The notes: generated from the sequence alone by a model not told the origin. A stretch of 64,000 nt of DNA from Phragmites australis (GCF_958298935.1 NC_084941.1:15226001-15290000), one strand, 5' to 3'; positions 34,497-45,880 are shown, counted from the first letter of the stretch. Numbers and translations: made by a program.

Positions 34497-35106
34497 TTTT
34501 GGAACCGAAGTTCCAAACATGGTGGACCTTCACTTATGGAGAATGTCGAAGGGTTCTTGGGGTGACACGTGCCTGGGTGAGAACTATTTCGATTCATCTC
34601 TTTGATAAAGGATGGCCCTATTTATAGCCCGTACTCAACCACTCCACACGGGGTTTACAGTTTCTACCCTCTTACCTGCTACATTCTTGGAATATTCGGG
34701 GGCATTATGGTACAATCAAGCATATTTACATAATTACAACTCTGCGGGCAGTTAAAGCGGGCCCCGCTATCCAGTCATGGTCTTCGGTCCCTGGAAATCC
34801 GCCGAAGCCTTCTCCCCTTTGGTGCCACGAGCTGGTCTTCGGCTCCAGGTCAAAGACACTGCTACCTTCGCCCATTCCAGTCAACAAAACTGCTGGTGTA
34901 GCCTTCGGCTTCCAGCTGAAGGCTCACCACTGCCTTCACCAACACGGAAAGCTGGGATTGCGGGCATGCCTACAGCCTTCGACCGAGAGTACTTCATGAT
35001 CTTCTCCTGCACTCCCTGAAACAAACCTGCAGTGACAAGAGTTCAAAGCCTCCGGCAGACTTCGAGCTATCCTACGAAGGGGGAGGGTGGGAGATCATCC
35101 CCAACA
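34497..35106 (-). repeat. 5' LTR of the Tat-like element
   Basis: This is homologous over its full length to 30615-31230. The inner end reads TTTTGG on the plus strand where the other LTR has TGTTGG, so its terminal CA has mutated. A CCTATTTATAGCC box lies at about 34617-34629. Confidence 0.85.
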
Positions 35107-35111
35107 ATACG

Positions 35112-35432
35112 CTCACTCATCTACATTACTCTTATGTGTAGACTTAAGATTCAAGAAGGCAGGAGAGAGAATCCGAGAATTGGATTCCTCGACCCACAGG
35201 TCATATGTGGGTCAACGATCGCTTGGTCTCTAGGGCATGTCGGGAAATACATCGCGGAGGCCATGACCGCTCTCTGTGGGTTGAAGGACCTTATTCTTCT
35301 ACTGTACAACTACTGAGACTATTGGATTCTACTTGGTATCTATACACACAATCAACACTGCATATACCTTGACTTGATGTACTATGACCCCGAAAGGTAT
35401 TTAGTCCTGACGGACTTGTTGACAAAGGCATT
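35112..35432 (+). pseudogene. Ulp1-like protease, first part (CACTA-1 second gene)
   Basis: After a TGTAG acceptor the frame reads RLKIQEGRREN, then IGFLDPQVI, then a stop inside LLLYNY*DYWILLGIY, then CIYLDLMYYDPERYL. This is the Ulp1/C48-like region of a CACTA second gene. The motif that should carry the active-site His (HWILL in CACTA-2) reads YWILL here, so the His is lost. The exon is cut at 35432 by solo LTR-B and continues in the same frame at 39378 once the duplicated GCATT is counted once. Confidence 0.65.
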
Positions 35433-38400
35433 TGTCACACCCAATTTTAACGGACAAAACCAGATGCGGCTTATGTGTACCCAAGATGTTCAACACACAT
35501 AAGGACGTCACAGGTGAAGTAACAAAAGCAATACTTTTATTATATAAATATGAAACTCTTACAACAATTGACATATATTGTCTTCTATGAAGATATCTAC
35601 AGCGGAATAGAAGCACTGGTGCCCAACAACACTGTTGGCAACCGACCAGGAGACACGCACCTAGAACGTCACAACCTCATCTTTATAATCTTCAACATCT
35701 TCACTCACTGAGCAGCAACACACATGTCGCATAGTATAGGGAAAATAGCAATTGTGAGCACATGACGCGCTCAGCAAGTGTGGGAAAGATAATGATATGC
35801 AGGCTTATATCAAGAATAGGTTAACACATGATATATTTGCATAAATTTGAGTAATGAAAACATATTTAGACTCAAAAAGTATTAAACAATTATTAAGTGA
35901 ATGTAACCCGTACAGTCCAACACCCAGCATACAAGGCTCCCTACCTTACATAACATAACCATCTAGTAGTCCCTGTGCTATAACTAAAACCACAACCATC
36001 TAGTACTCCTTGTACCAGGGCCATAACCAAAATCAAACCCATAACCACAACCCACTAATCATGTGAGGATCCAAGTCTCTCATAACCGTGAGCACGGCTG
36101 TTATTACAGTTTTTACACTCTACAGAGGTTATCCAACTTTTAGCCATGAGTCGTGATTTCCATGTTGCCGTGTTCGCGGAACACTTAACACACGCCAATG
36201 GTGTGCCGCCAGGAGGATCACTACGAAGTATGGTCCATCAATTAGGTCCTCATACTCCAACGAATACCAGCCAGGTGTCTAATTGATATGCTAAGGTTAC
36301 CCATATCGGCCTCGTGTTTGGTAAGGTATTTCTTGGGTTGTCACTCCACGAATAGGTCCTTATATGTGATACTTGGGCAAAGACTATCGAACAGGGAAAT
36401 AACAAACAAAACCTAACATCTCTGCTTGGAACATATCCACAAGCCCACCACATAAACCACCATCATCAAATCAACTCTTTGCCCAAGTCCGAGGGTTCCA
36501 TGCTACTATTTCAAGTTCATTATCACCATTGCATAAGTCCATTAAATCAGGTATATGACACTTCCCAACATCCAAAAAGCATGGCTAAGCAAATCTACCA
36601 GAAAAGGACACATAACCATAACCCATCTAGGTTTCAAAGGATGATAAGGGAAAACTAGGGAAAAATCCTAACATAGGTGACTACCCATCATATTGACAGA
36701 CATTGCAAACAATTTGTAAAACAAAACATTTAAAAAGATAGGTAAAATATGATCAAGGACACTTGCCTTTTACCCAATGCTGCTTAGTGTTGTCGAAATT
36801 TTGGTCTTGAAGTCTCTCGAACTGCTCCGGAACGTTATTTACTAATCGCGAGAACTACCGACAAACAACACAAAGGAAAACACTAAGAACAACATACCAA
36901 ATATCATTAAAATACTTTAAAAATACTATGGTTGGATAGGTATAATTTTAGAAATATTTAGATGCAAGAATCGCCTAAATTGGAGTTAAGATGAAAAGAG
37001 AACAGCTTTCGGGAGATGGATTAGACTGAAAAGGAAGACTAGTTTAGTGGAATTATCTTCCTATGGGAAAAGGCTTTATTGCACAATCATTGTGCCAGGA
37101 TTGACAACATCATTACGTAAGATTCAAGAAGTGTAGGGCAGACCAGACTTCGCTGACTAGGCTAAGGAGAATGATGTGGTACTGACTTGGCATGCTATGC
37201 AAGTACCATTTTAGATTAAAGATGGGATACGCTGAGATCTAGTCTCAACCACCTATGATGGATCAAAAAGGCCAAATGTTGCGCTTCTAGGTTAAGGATA
37301 CTACCGGTGACTCTATGTAGCGGTGATGGTTTGGGTTTCGTCGGAGATGGCGATCGGGCACATGGCCACTGACATCGATGTCGGGCTTCGATGGTGTTTC
37401 AGCAAAACGCGGGAAGCATAGCGTAGAATGTGGAAAAACTAACTCAGCGGTATGGTTGGTTTTGGAAGGGGTCATCCGAGGTAGCGACAAAACAGCGATG
37501 ACTACTGCTAGGTTTGGTGGTGACCGCGAACAGATGCAGGAACGAAGATGCTCGCGTTCCCAGAGATTGGCTTTGAAATTTGAGAAACCGTTTGAAAAGA
37601 GATGTTCATATATCCTGGGAATACAATGCTATGGCATGGGTTTTGATAGATCATCCATTGAGAGGAAGAACAATTAGCAGAGATGAGACAGGTGATGGCT
37701 GCGATGTGTTGTGGTTGGCAATGGCGTCCTGGTCATGTCGTTGCACAAACAGGATGGTCTCCTAGGGTCATGTAGAAGACTCGATGGGATACGCTGTAAT
37801 GTAGTTGGTGCATCCATACGGCTTCCAGATTGACGGGGAAAACGAATGCAAATCCAGTGCGCGCACAGAACGCGTCCAGAAACCGGATAGCAGGTATGTT
37901 GACCTTGATTCTGGTGGTTTGGCTGCTCTACTGGCTGACCTGGTTGGTGAGGGTGTGAGAAACATCATGGGACATGTGCTGGTGAATGGACGTGGTGAAC
38001 GGTGCACTAGTTGGTCGGGAACGTCGATGCCAATTGGCTACAGCTCGGCTGTTCACGACAGCGACAGCGACAACTGTGGTGACGAAGATCGGGCTTTGGC
38101 CGGGGCTAGGGCTTGGCTAGGGACTTAGTATGATGCTAAAAAAGTAGTAAGTGAGGAGAAGAAGGGGTCCTCACCTTGCTTTGATGGTCGAGGAAGGAGG
38201 ATTCGCAAAGAAGACAATGAGGTAGCGCAACACGGGCGGCGGCAGCGGCGGCTCTGACAAATGGTGGCGCATGGATAGGGCAGCAGTGACTTCTAGGGCT
38301 TAGTGGCATGGAATAGGGATAGGAGAGGGCGTGCAACTCATATTTATAGGGCTAGGGCGGCTGGTTGAGGTGGAGTCCAAAACTGAACATGAATCGGATT

Positions 38401-39372
38401 CGAGTTCGAGTCGGTTACAGTTTTCTTTTTCGTAGCTCTCTATTCCGAGGGTGATATCTCCATCGTATGGACTTCAAATTGGATGTTTCTAGACTCTAAA
38501 TTATAGTACCCAAAAATATCTACAACTTTGGTATTCATTGGTTGAACTAAGACTTACCTGCGCAGCACTGATTTCGGGGGCCATAACTCCTAGCTCCATT
38601 GTCCAAAAGGGGACTTCCATAGGTTCAAATCGAAGCTCTCGATGAGACCTTGGTATTGTCAAGATTTGCATTTGAGGTCGTTTTGAACTCCGAAACTTCA
38701 TGGGAAGATGAGGCTGTCCAGAACTCCGTGAAAATTTACAGATTTCGTAGATCCTTTATTGGGCCATCTAGAAGACTTGGCTAAGGGTTTGGACTTAGCA
38801 AGATTGAGCCCAAAGACACTTTAGGTATATCTATGGTTTAGAAAACAAACTTTTGCAGAGAAATTTGAATGAGGATTGAATTTGAATTGAGCTTGGAGTG
38901 AATTTAAGAGAAACGAAAAATGAGGTTGAACAAGAATAGGAGCAGATAAGGAATTTGAATTTGGATTTGGGTAGAATTGAGAAAGTGGAGAGATTGGCTT
39001 TAAACAAAGATTTGGATAAGATTTGAATTGAACTAAAGAAGGATCAGGTATGATCAAGGATTGAATAGATGATGAATTCAAAGATTTTGAATTCCAACCA
39101 TTAAGATCCTTAACTTATTCACTACTAAGTTTTGTAAAAACTTTTTCAAAATCTTTTTCACTCAAAACACCAAGGAGAAAGAAAAAATAAAAAGAACTCT
39201 AATGCATTTACCTGGCTCCTAAAAAAACTCAGCATGCAATGCATGCAAAATAATAACCTATATTGATTGATTGATTAGGAAAATAGGTTTTAAACCTATG
39301 CTACTGGTGAAGCTATTCAATAATCTTGGAAAATTTTAAAAATTTAAGAAATCTGAAAATTAGGGTGTGACA
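35433..39372 (-). mobile_element. Solo LTR-B, 3.94 kb, TSD GCATT
   Basis: It begins TGTCACACCC and ends GGGTGTGACA, a 10-bp perfect inverted pair. The 5-bp duplication GCATT lies on both sides (35428-35432, 39373-39377). No internal region or primer-binding site is present, so it is a solo LTR left by recombination. It is closely similar to LTR-D at 55202-59265 along its whole length. Frames inside, such as 37805-38128, have no supported function. A minus orientation is assumed from its relatives. Confidence 0.88.
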
Positions 39373-39377
39373 GCATT

Positions 39378-39610
39378 CACGAAGTATGTTTTGATGGACA
39401 GGATCGTACAGAGACATAAACCCTCGGTGATCTACCAACAACTGTTCCCGGTAATAATTCCTCCATCGCACATCAATTTACCATTATAATATGCATTCCA
39501 TAGAACTAAATGTATCATGCACAAATTTTTGCAATGTCACAAGCAGCCGCAGGGCACCAATCTCCGTTGGTTCTATGTTACCCAGTATATGCTGCAAATT
39601 GTTCCCTCTA
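39378..39610 (+). pseudogene. Ulp1-like protease, last part (CACTA-1), active-site Cys lost
   Basis: The frame resumes as TKYVLMDRIVQRHKP. After a probable intron an exon reads KQPQGTNLRWFYVTQYMLQI (39541-39600). This aligns with the NLCGFYVMEF active-site motif of CACTA-2, but the Cys codon is CGT (Arg) at 39565-39567 and the next Gly is Trp. Together with the lost His upstream, the domain is inactive. Confidence 0.65.
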
Positions 39611-40187
39611 GTCCACCAGTATATCTGTCGATTAGTTTATAGTATATTAAAATGCATTTTTCATCGTTGTGCCTAACTATTTTAATTTTCTTCTAAAGAT
39701 ATATAAATTTCCTACAAATAATATCTTGAAGGACAGTCTTATGTACATTAAAAAATGGCTCATACATTTTATACATGCGAATGCGGAGATCATAAAGGAG
39801 AGCGGTAAATTTCATGATCATGACAACTTCTAGGAGTAAAGGTTTGTAATCTCAATAGAAGATTTTCATTTCAATATATTGAAAATGCTTGCATCTTGCA
39901 GTATATTGACATATTATACCATTATGGCTAATGATATAGAAAATGAAGCAAATGAATTCCTTACATCCTTACTGTTATTATATCACAAACTGCTAAAAAC
40001 TTTGAGCCTTCTGTGATATTTCATAGTACTGATGGCTCGTTATTGGAGCCATCTGTAGAAATCTTTTGTACAGATGGTTAAATCCATTTATACAACTCTG
40101 ATTTGTATAGATTTTTCTCCACAAATGGTTCAAAAAAGCATCTCGCACGGGGATTTTGAACCATATGTACAAATATTTTCTCTAGTA
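39611..40187. repeat. 3' end, right subterminal repeats and TIR of CACTA-1
   Basis: AT-rich 3' sequence is followed from about 40020 by units GAGCCATCTGTA, GTACAGATGGTT, CACAAATGGTTCA and GAACCATATGTAC. The terminus is TTCTCTAGTAGTG at 40187. The motif equals that of the internal array at 10330-10525. Confidence 0.7.
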
Positions 40188-41113
40188 GTGAGAGTATAAA
40201 TCTATTCAAATAGATGTGTCCGCGGTCACATATGCTGTTACAGTGGTCTTAATGATTAGCTCAATAGTGTAAGCATGTGTGACTAGGTCGTGGGCCTGTG
40301 TTTTGAATGTGCATGCTTTGAACCTCGAGTTGGCAACAATAGGGTGTCCACCAACTCTAAAATGTGAGAACTGGTGGGATGGATCATATCTCCCCTAGGG
40401 CCAACAATCCTATATTCTTATCAACTCTGTTTTTCTCAACTGCTTTAAAAAAGTTTTTGCAAACTAATCCTCTGCATACAAAATTTGCTTTCTATAAAAC
40501 CTATAGAACCTAGGGCATTGTCCTTGTTCTACCCTTATGCATCTTCTTATTTCTCCTTGAGGTAGGACTTGCTAAGTACTTTATGTACTCGCTCTTACTT
40601 TATTGAATTCAGATGAAGATTATAGAATGACTACGCTGATGGCAATGAAAGGTAGAAGATTAAGGTTTAATCCACACTTAAGTTACCTATAGGGCTTGGG
40701 TCTACCCGTTAAGTTTCTGTTGCATTGTAAGGCTCTAATTCAAGTATAGTATTCAAAGTATGTCTGTGATGTCCATTATGTTGAAATTGTACGTATTAGC
40801 TACTGATCTAAGGACTGATACAAGTTGCACAAAGAGAACCAAAGGTAGGATACAACAATTGGATCTCATTTTGTTGCATTGATTCTAATCAACGCCATGA
40901 TTTAAATGGATTCGAAAGTAGACTTATGATTTAAGAAAAAAAGACATTTGATGTTTGAGATCCAAATTAATTACTCACCCACCTCAACTAACCTAGAGTT
41001 GACACTTGTCCTCCCACTCTGACTCACACCCACATGTATGCACCATCACCCAGTCCACGCCCACATCGCAACCATCTACATGCCACTCAAGAATCTCAAA
41101 CACCAAGCTATAT
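40188..41113. other. Unannotated intergenic DNA
   Basis: No gene or recognisable mobile element is seen in these 926 bp. A repeated TCTATAAAACCTATAGAACC-like palindromic patch lies near 40490, without further support. Confidence 0.4.
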
Positions 41114-41116
41114 CCG

Positions 41117-42717
41117 CACTACCACAGAGTCATTGAAAGCAGACAATATGTCACAAACGGTTTCTTTAGGAGCTGTCACAGACAAAATATCCTCAGATGG
41201 TTGCTAAGACAGACGTGTTTATAACAAGATAGGAGTCTAGGTATGAATGAACTCATAGACGGTTTTTACAAATCCATCTATTTCTATTATACAGACACAT
41301 AAGACATTTAAAAAAATATGTCTATGATATTGTCACAGAAAGTTTCTTGTAAGATCTGTCTGTATCTATTCATAGACACAGAGGGATTTTATAAACACCC
41401 GTCTATATTTAAAGACCGTAAACATTTTCAAATTTGACCGCCCATCTTCCTAGCTCTTTTGGCTTTCAACACACATAAACTACTCATCTCCTAAGGCTCT
41501 TTTGGCTCCCCACACACACAACCCTTCGTCTCCCCTCCATATAAAGTGGTGAGGAGTGTTCTTCCTCAGTCGCCATATCCAAGTGTCCACTACACTGAGA
41601 TGCGAGGAGTCTTCTGTGTCCTCACTCACCATCAGCGTCGGAGAAGCGATATCTCGGCAGGGGCTGAATCCCTTTCACTGCACCGATGTGAGTATCATAT
41701 TGTTTCCTTCATGGTGGTTTTCATTACTTCCATCTGTGCAATTGATGGCACAACCTTGTTTCCATCATAGATCTGCAACAATTTACGACAATTAGGAGGT
41801 GGTAGGACAGGGTTGTCCCTATGGCAGCTTCAACAACGCGGATGCTTAGCGTCGACTTCAACCTGATGGACTTCGTCTTCTTCGCTGCTATGAAGGCCCC
41901 TTCTGTCAACCCTATGTATGCCAATGTTCTCCATTCTGTTCTACCAGATGGAAATTTCTCTATTGTTGTTCATTAGAATCGAGAAATTTTCGTTAACTCC
42001 AAGACAGACTTGAATGCCCATTTCTTGCTGAACCATGGCTAGTAGTTTAGCAGCAACACAGTCTGGTTTTGGCTGATGCGTGAGATCATCAAGGTGTAGC
42101 CAAGTCCAGATGACCACAAGATACTAATTTAAGATGATTCTTGGTTTGATATTGTGTGCTAAAACACATGAGACTGAGATCTTTTTGAAAAACGGCGTCG
42201 ATCGACCCAAGTTTGTCGATCACTTTTCATCTTTTTGGAAGATGGCGTCGCCATGATATCAATCATTTCATCCTTTTGAATATGATGTCAATCGACCAAT
42301 GATATATAGCAAGTCAGGTTTATGTGTTCTGAACAATGTATGATTTGCATCCGTATGATATTCTTAACTTTTGTGATATATATCTAAATACATATGTTTT
42401 GTGTTCTGAATAATATGTCAATATGTTTAATTTGAGAATCATAAAGCATCTATCACAAAAGTTAAACATCATAGACTGGTTCAAATAAAACCCGTATGTG
42501 ACTCTTAATAATCATAGACTAGTTTAAACAAACACCGTGTATCACTCTTACTATGCTTAGACGGTTATCTGGAAAATCTGTCTGCAAGTGTATTGCAAGC
42601 GGTTTAGAAGCTGTATGTAAAAAGCTCGACATCATAAATACTTCTGCAGAGACAGAACCTACAACCATCTATGATAGGATTTAAAATCCATTTATAAATA
42701 TCCATTGTGGTGTAGTG
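41117..42717. mobile_element. CACTA-3: non-autonomous CACTA element with TSD CCG
   Basis: The left end is CACTACCACAGAG and the right end is ATTGTGGTGTAGTG (inverse CACTACACCACAAT). The 3-bp duplication CCG is present at 41114-41116 and 42718-42720. Subterminal repeats around ACAGACGGTTT/CATAGACTAGTTT lie inside both ends (41140-41420 and 42470-42700). The length of 1601 bp excludes a transposase. Its repeat motif differs from those of CACTA-1 and CACTA-2, so it depends on another family. Confidence 0.85.
41821..41976 (+). CDS. Small ORF inside CACTA-3, 51 aa, unknown
   Basis: An ATG in AT-poor context opens MAASTTRMLSVDFNLMDFV, then MKAPSVNPMYANVL, and ends at TAG 41974-41976. The frame stays open for another 21 codons after this stop. 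A TATATAAAG box lies at about 41539-41546. The composition is more codon-like than its surroundings, and the segment may be a captured or transduced gene piece. I do not recognise the protein, and it may not be expressed. Confidence 0.3.
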   Translation: MAASTTRMLSVDFNLMDFVFFAAMKAPSVNPMYANVLHSVLPDGNFSIVVH

Positions 42718-42720
42718 CCG

Positions 42721-43016
42721 GAAGCTCTTTAAGGGCCTGCTACCTATAGGACTAGCTCACATTCTTGCCTAACAGATCCAAACATCCCCCAGCCCAACAC
42801 TCAACATGGATCTTCGCAAACAACGCACAGAAAATAAGGTGTGGAAGAGTATAGAATTGTCCAGACGAGCTATATAAAAAATGTTTCAGATAAGTGAGGA
42901 AGAAAAATGTCTATTGAGAATTGGGTTGACACGAATGAAGAACCTATAAAACTATCTAGCATCACTTCATGCCACAACAAAATTTGTCTGGTGACTACCA
43001 ACTCAATGTCTTTTTC
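42721..43016. other. 3' flank of the xylanase gene
   Basis: This stretch separates CACTA-3 from the xylanase stop codon by about 300 bp and should include its 3' UTR (minus strand). No clear polyadenylation signal is evident. Confidence 0.4.
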
Positions 43017-45802
43017 CTACGCCTTCAAATCTATAGCGTGCTGCAGCGCCGACGACGATGCATCAATCGTCATGGCGTGCACAACGGGCGCCTTCAACGA
43101 CGGGTGGGTCACCGTGATGTCGTACTCGCCGTGGACGAGGTCGAGCTCGACCACGCCGTCCGCGTCGGTCATGGCGGCTATGGGGTGCGTCTTCCACTCG
43201 GCGATGAGCTTGTCTACGACGTCACCGACGGGAAGGTTCCGGAAGTTGCTGTCCGTCAGGCACATCACGTAGCAGCCGTACACATGCCACGCCCCCCACA
43301 TCACGATGCCCTGCACGTTCGGGTGTCCGTACCCTTCCCTCAGCACCTCCTCCAGGTAACTCGCCTGCATAGCGCCTGTGGTGACGTCGACCTCGGTGAG
43401 CCAGATAGGGATCCCAAGCTGCGCGAGCGTATCTAGCGTCGCCCTCATGTAGGGGATGTTGGGCGTTGAAAAATGGCCCTCGAGCCCGACGGCGAGCTTG
43501 AGGCGGCCGTTTCCGGCGTAGGAGCGTATCTGGTTCATCTTGGCGGCGTACTTGGTGGGCATCGCGTTCGCATCGATGGGCTGCTCCAGCGTGTTGAACT
43601 CGTTCATGAACAGCATTGCCGCGCTGTCTAGCTGCCCCGCCTGCTGGTAGATCTGCGGCGACGCCTCCGCACCCAGCATGCTCTCGAAGAAGTTGTAGTG
43701 GAGGTTCTCATTCACCACGTCCCACGCGATCACCTTGCCGGCGTACCGCGTCACCACGGAATTGAGCCGCTTCTGCATCGCCGCCAGCAGTTGGGTCGAG
43801 TTCAACGGCTTCACCCACCCCGTCTGCGACTTCTTGTCGTCCCAGAACACGTTGTGGCCGCGCACCTTGATGCCGTGCTTCTGCGCGAGCTGCAGCATGG
43901 CGTCCGGGACGCTGTAGTCCTCCTGGTTCTGGCTCCTCTCGGTGCTGTACCACTTCATCTCGTTCTCGAAGGTGGCCACGGTGAACCGCGACGTGAACCA
44001 CTGCTCGTATGCCGGGTTGTCGAGGATCTCCTTGGTCATCGCGTTGCCGAACGGGAAGCCGGCTCTCGAGACCTTGACGTTCAGGGTGGCGTTCGCCAGT
44101 GGCTTCCCGTTGGCAGCCTGGGCGACAACCCTGACGGCGCTCTTGCGGGCCCTGTTGGCGGACAGGCTGCGCTGCGCGTTCCATTCGTCAAAGGAGAAGG
44201 GCTGCAGGGAGACGCTGTCCACCAAGAAGTCCACGGCGGCATCGGCCTGTATGCACAAATTATGTTAAGCGCAGTTACTAAAGATTTGACTGAATTCGCA
44301 ACAATGTTTGACTGAAGATGTCTACTACCTCGAAGTAGAGCTCGGCTGGACCCGAAGAGTATGCAGTCATGCCGCCCTTGAGCATGGTCCAGCAGCCGGC
44401 CTTGGCGACCACGGTGCCAGCGGGGATGAAGGAGCCGCTGGGATCCTTGACAACGGCCTTCACGTCCACCCCGCTGTTGGACACCTGCAACCATGCTGCG
44501 TACATCGACGCACACACAGAGTTGGATTACTAGGCCATGAGAACTGCATGGATGTATGATTATGTAGGTGTAATTGTTTAGATAATGAAATAAAATTATC
44601 CCAGCCTGCTAAGAATTATATTTGAGATTGCCCTTAGAACTGTACCTGAGAGGGCATAGTGCGTGTTGGTCTGCATATGGATCTTCTGGATGACGGTGCG
44701 CGACGGCCGGGCGCCGTTGCTGAACGCTTCGGCGAACTTGTTGCCGGACGGCGAGGATTTGATTGCGGCGTTGGCGCCCCAGGGCACCGACCAGCCCATC
44801 AAGCCGCCGTTGAATTCGCTGTTCTGGATGATGCCGCCGCTGTAGAGAGGTTTCATTGGGTTGCTCATGCACTGGGGAACAATGGAGAAAGGACGAACAG
44901 CGCATATTCACATCATTTATTTAGAATAATATTCAAATCAGAATTTCTGGGACTAATCTAGTATGAATTTTGGTCGTCGCACCAAGTATACGGCTGTACA
45001 CAGGCTCAAATAATCAAAACCTGAACACAGAATTGACTGTTCAATTAAGAATTAGAAGGTTTGTGGCGTAAATTTTCGATTTAATACTTTACTGCTTACT
45101 AGAGGAACGGAAAATAACTTCTTAGCTGTATTAATTATTAATTACTCAATATTATGTATTATTATTGATCAGTGGTAGTTAAATGGGAGAATACATCATT
45201 ATCAAAAAATAAATAGGAGGATACATGCAAAAAACAAAAATAGCAGCTAAGATGAATATCTAACTTCCCGCTGCGGAAGGATCTCTGCTTTGCGTTGTCC
45301 CTTATGCGAATAGAAATATTCTGTGTAAGCCATGATAATCTCTATTCTTTAAACATTATCTTTTGTTATCTTCTTTTTTTCAAAAATGCTATATAAAAAA
45401 AGTTAAGGAATATAGAATGTCTATTGTGCCGGATGATATTATGTGTGAGTGATGTACCGAGAAAACAAAAATGAAATGAAAAGGACTTCTTCCAAATGTT
45501 GAAACAAACTTGCGCACAAAAAAAAAAAGAAGAAACTGAATTACTTGCCACAATGCTCGCTGTATGGTCGTAGGGAACTGATTTAGCCATTCCTAAAAAC
45601 ATTCGAGGAACAGATGCATACATCAGCATTGTTTGTTCTTACAAAATAGCAAACATGAAGATAACCACAAAGTGCCATATATCAAAGAAAAACATGCAAG
45701 AGAAAAAAATAAACTTTTCTAACAATAGAACAGCGTAACAACAAGAACAAACTAACCTTCAAGGAAGGAAATGCAGAGCAACAAGATCACCAAATTTCCC
45801 AT
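43017..45802 (-). CDS. GH10 endo-1,4-beta-xylanase with CBM4_9-like domain, five exons
   Basis: The protein is predicted to cut the beta-1,4-xylan backbone in the cell wall. Exons: 45802-45757, 45592-45549, 44871-44646, 44495-44329 and 44246-43017, totalling 1713 nt or 570 aa with no stop or frameshift. The signal peptide is MGNLVILLLCISFLEG. The CBM4_9-like domain spans about residues 30-165 (IIQNSEFNGGLMGW start). The GH10 barrel spans about 200-500, with GHNVFWDD near 292, acid/base Glu341 in WDVVNE and nucleophile Glu446 in IWLTEVDV. An all-beta tail ends DLKA. Intron 2 has a GC donor (GCAAGT, from 45548); the others are GT-AG. The start is the only ATG giving a signal peptide. Plant GH10 proteins of this form are about 550-580 aa. 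It is the one intact host gene here. Confidence 0.9.
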
Positions 45803-45871
45803 GCCTATAACTCTCACCGTGTATGTCACTTGTACTACTAAAGAGTTGATCTACTTGATGGAGACAGGTGA

Positions 45872-45880
45872 ATATATATT
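45872..45880 (-). promoter_or_regulatory. Putative TATA box of the xylanase gene
   Basis: ATATATATT lies about 70 bp upstream of the chosen start codon on the minus strand. This would leave a 5' UTR of about 35-45 nt. The spacing is good, but the sequence around it is AT-rich in general. Confidence 0.45.

Larger units (their letters stand above)
30615..35106 (-). mobile_element. Tat-like LTR retrotransposon, gag-pol lost, antisense ORF kept
   Basis: Two LTRs, 30615-31230 (616 bp) and 34497-35106 (610 bp), are in direct orientation and clearly homologous. A primer-binding site on the minus strand (34476-34495, containing TTGGCGCCATCC) sits next to the right LTR, so the element is read right to left and the right LTR is the 5' one. 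The flanks are ATACA (30610-30614) and ATACG (35107-35111), a 4-of-5 match to a target duplication. The 3.3-kb interior lacks gag, RT and integrase. It holds a plus-strand (antisense) ORF and a fragment of a cellular gene. Antisense ORFs between pol and the 3' LTR are known for Tat-lineage elements such as Grande. Confidence 0.8.
8759..40187 (+). mobile_element. CACTA-1: large old En/Spm element, left end not in window
   Basis: The element is pieced together across later insertions: TNP2 gene at 8760-10323, internal repeat array at 10330-10525, second gene split into 27963-28850, 30113-30400, 35112-35432 and 39378-39610, and right end at 40020-40187. The right terminus reads TTCTCTAGTAGTG, the inverse of CACTACTAGAGAA. 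Its subterminal motif (ACAGATGGTT / AGCCATCTGTA) is the same in the internal array and near the right end, which ties the two sides together. The left half of TNP2 is cut off by LTR-A, so the left terminus lies further left or is lost. Insertions inside it: CACTA-2, a long-TIR element, a Tat-like LTR element and solo LTR-B. Confidence 0.7.

Noticed and set aside
40245..40330. tRNA-like box A word (TAGCTCAATAGTG) possibly of a SINE
   Set aside because: No convincing box B at the right spacing and no cloverleaf or poly-A/T tail.
43698..44515. Long ORFs on the plus strand and in a second minus frame across the xylanase
   Set aside because: They are shadows of the GC-rich GH10 exon; the true frame is fixed by catalytic motifs and splice sites.
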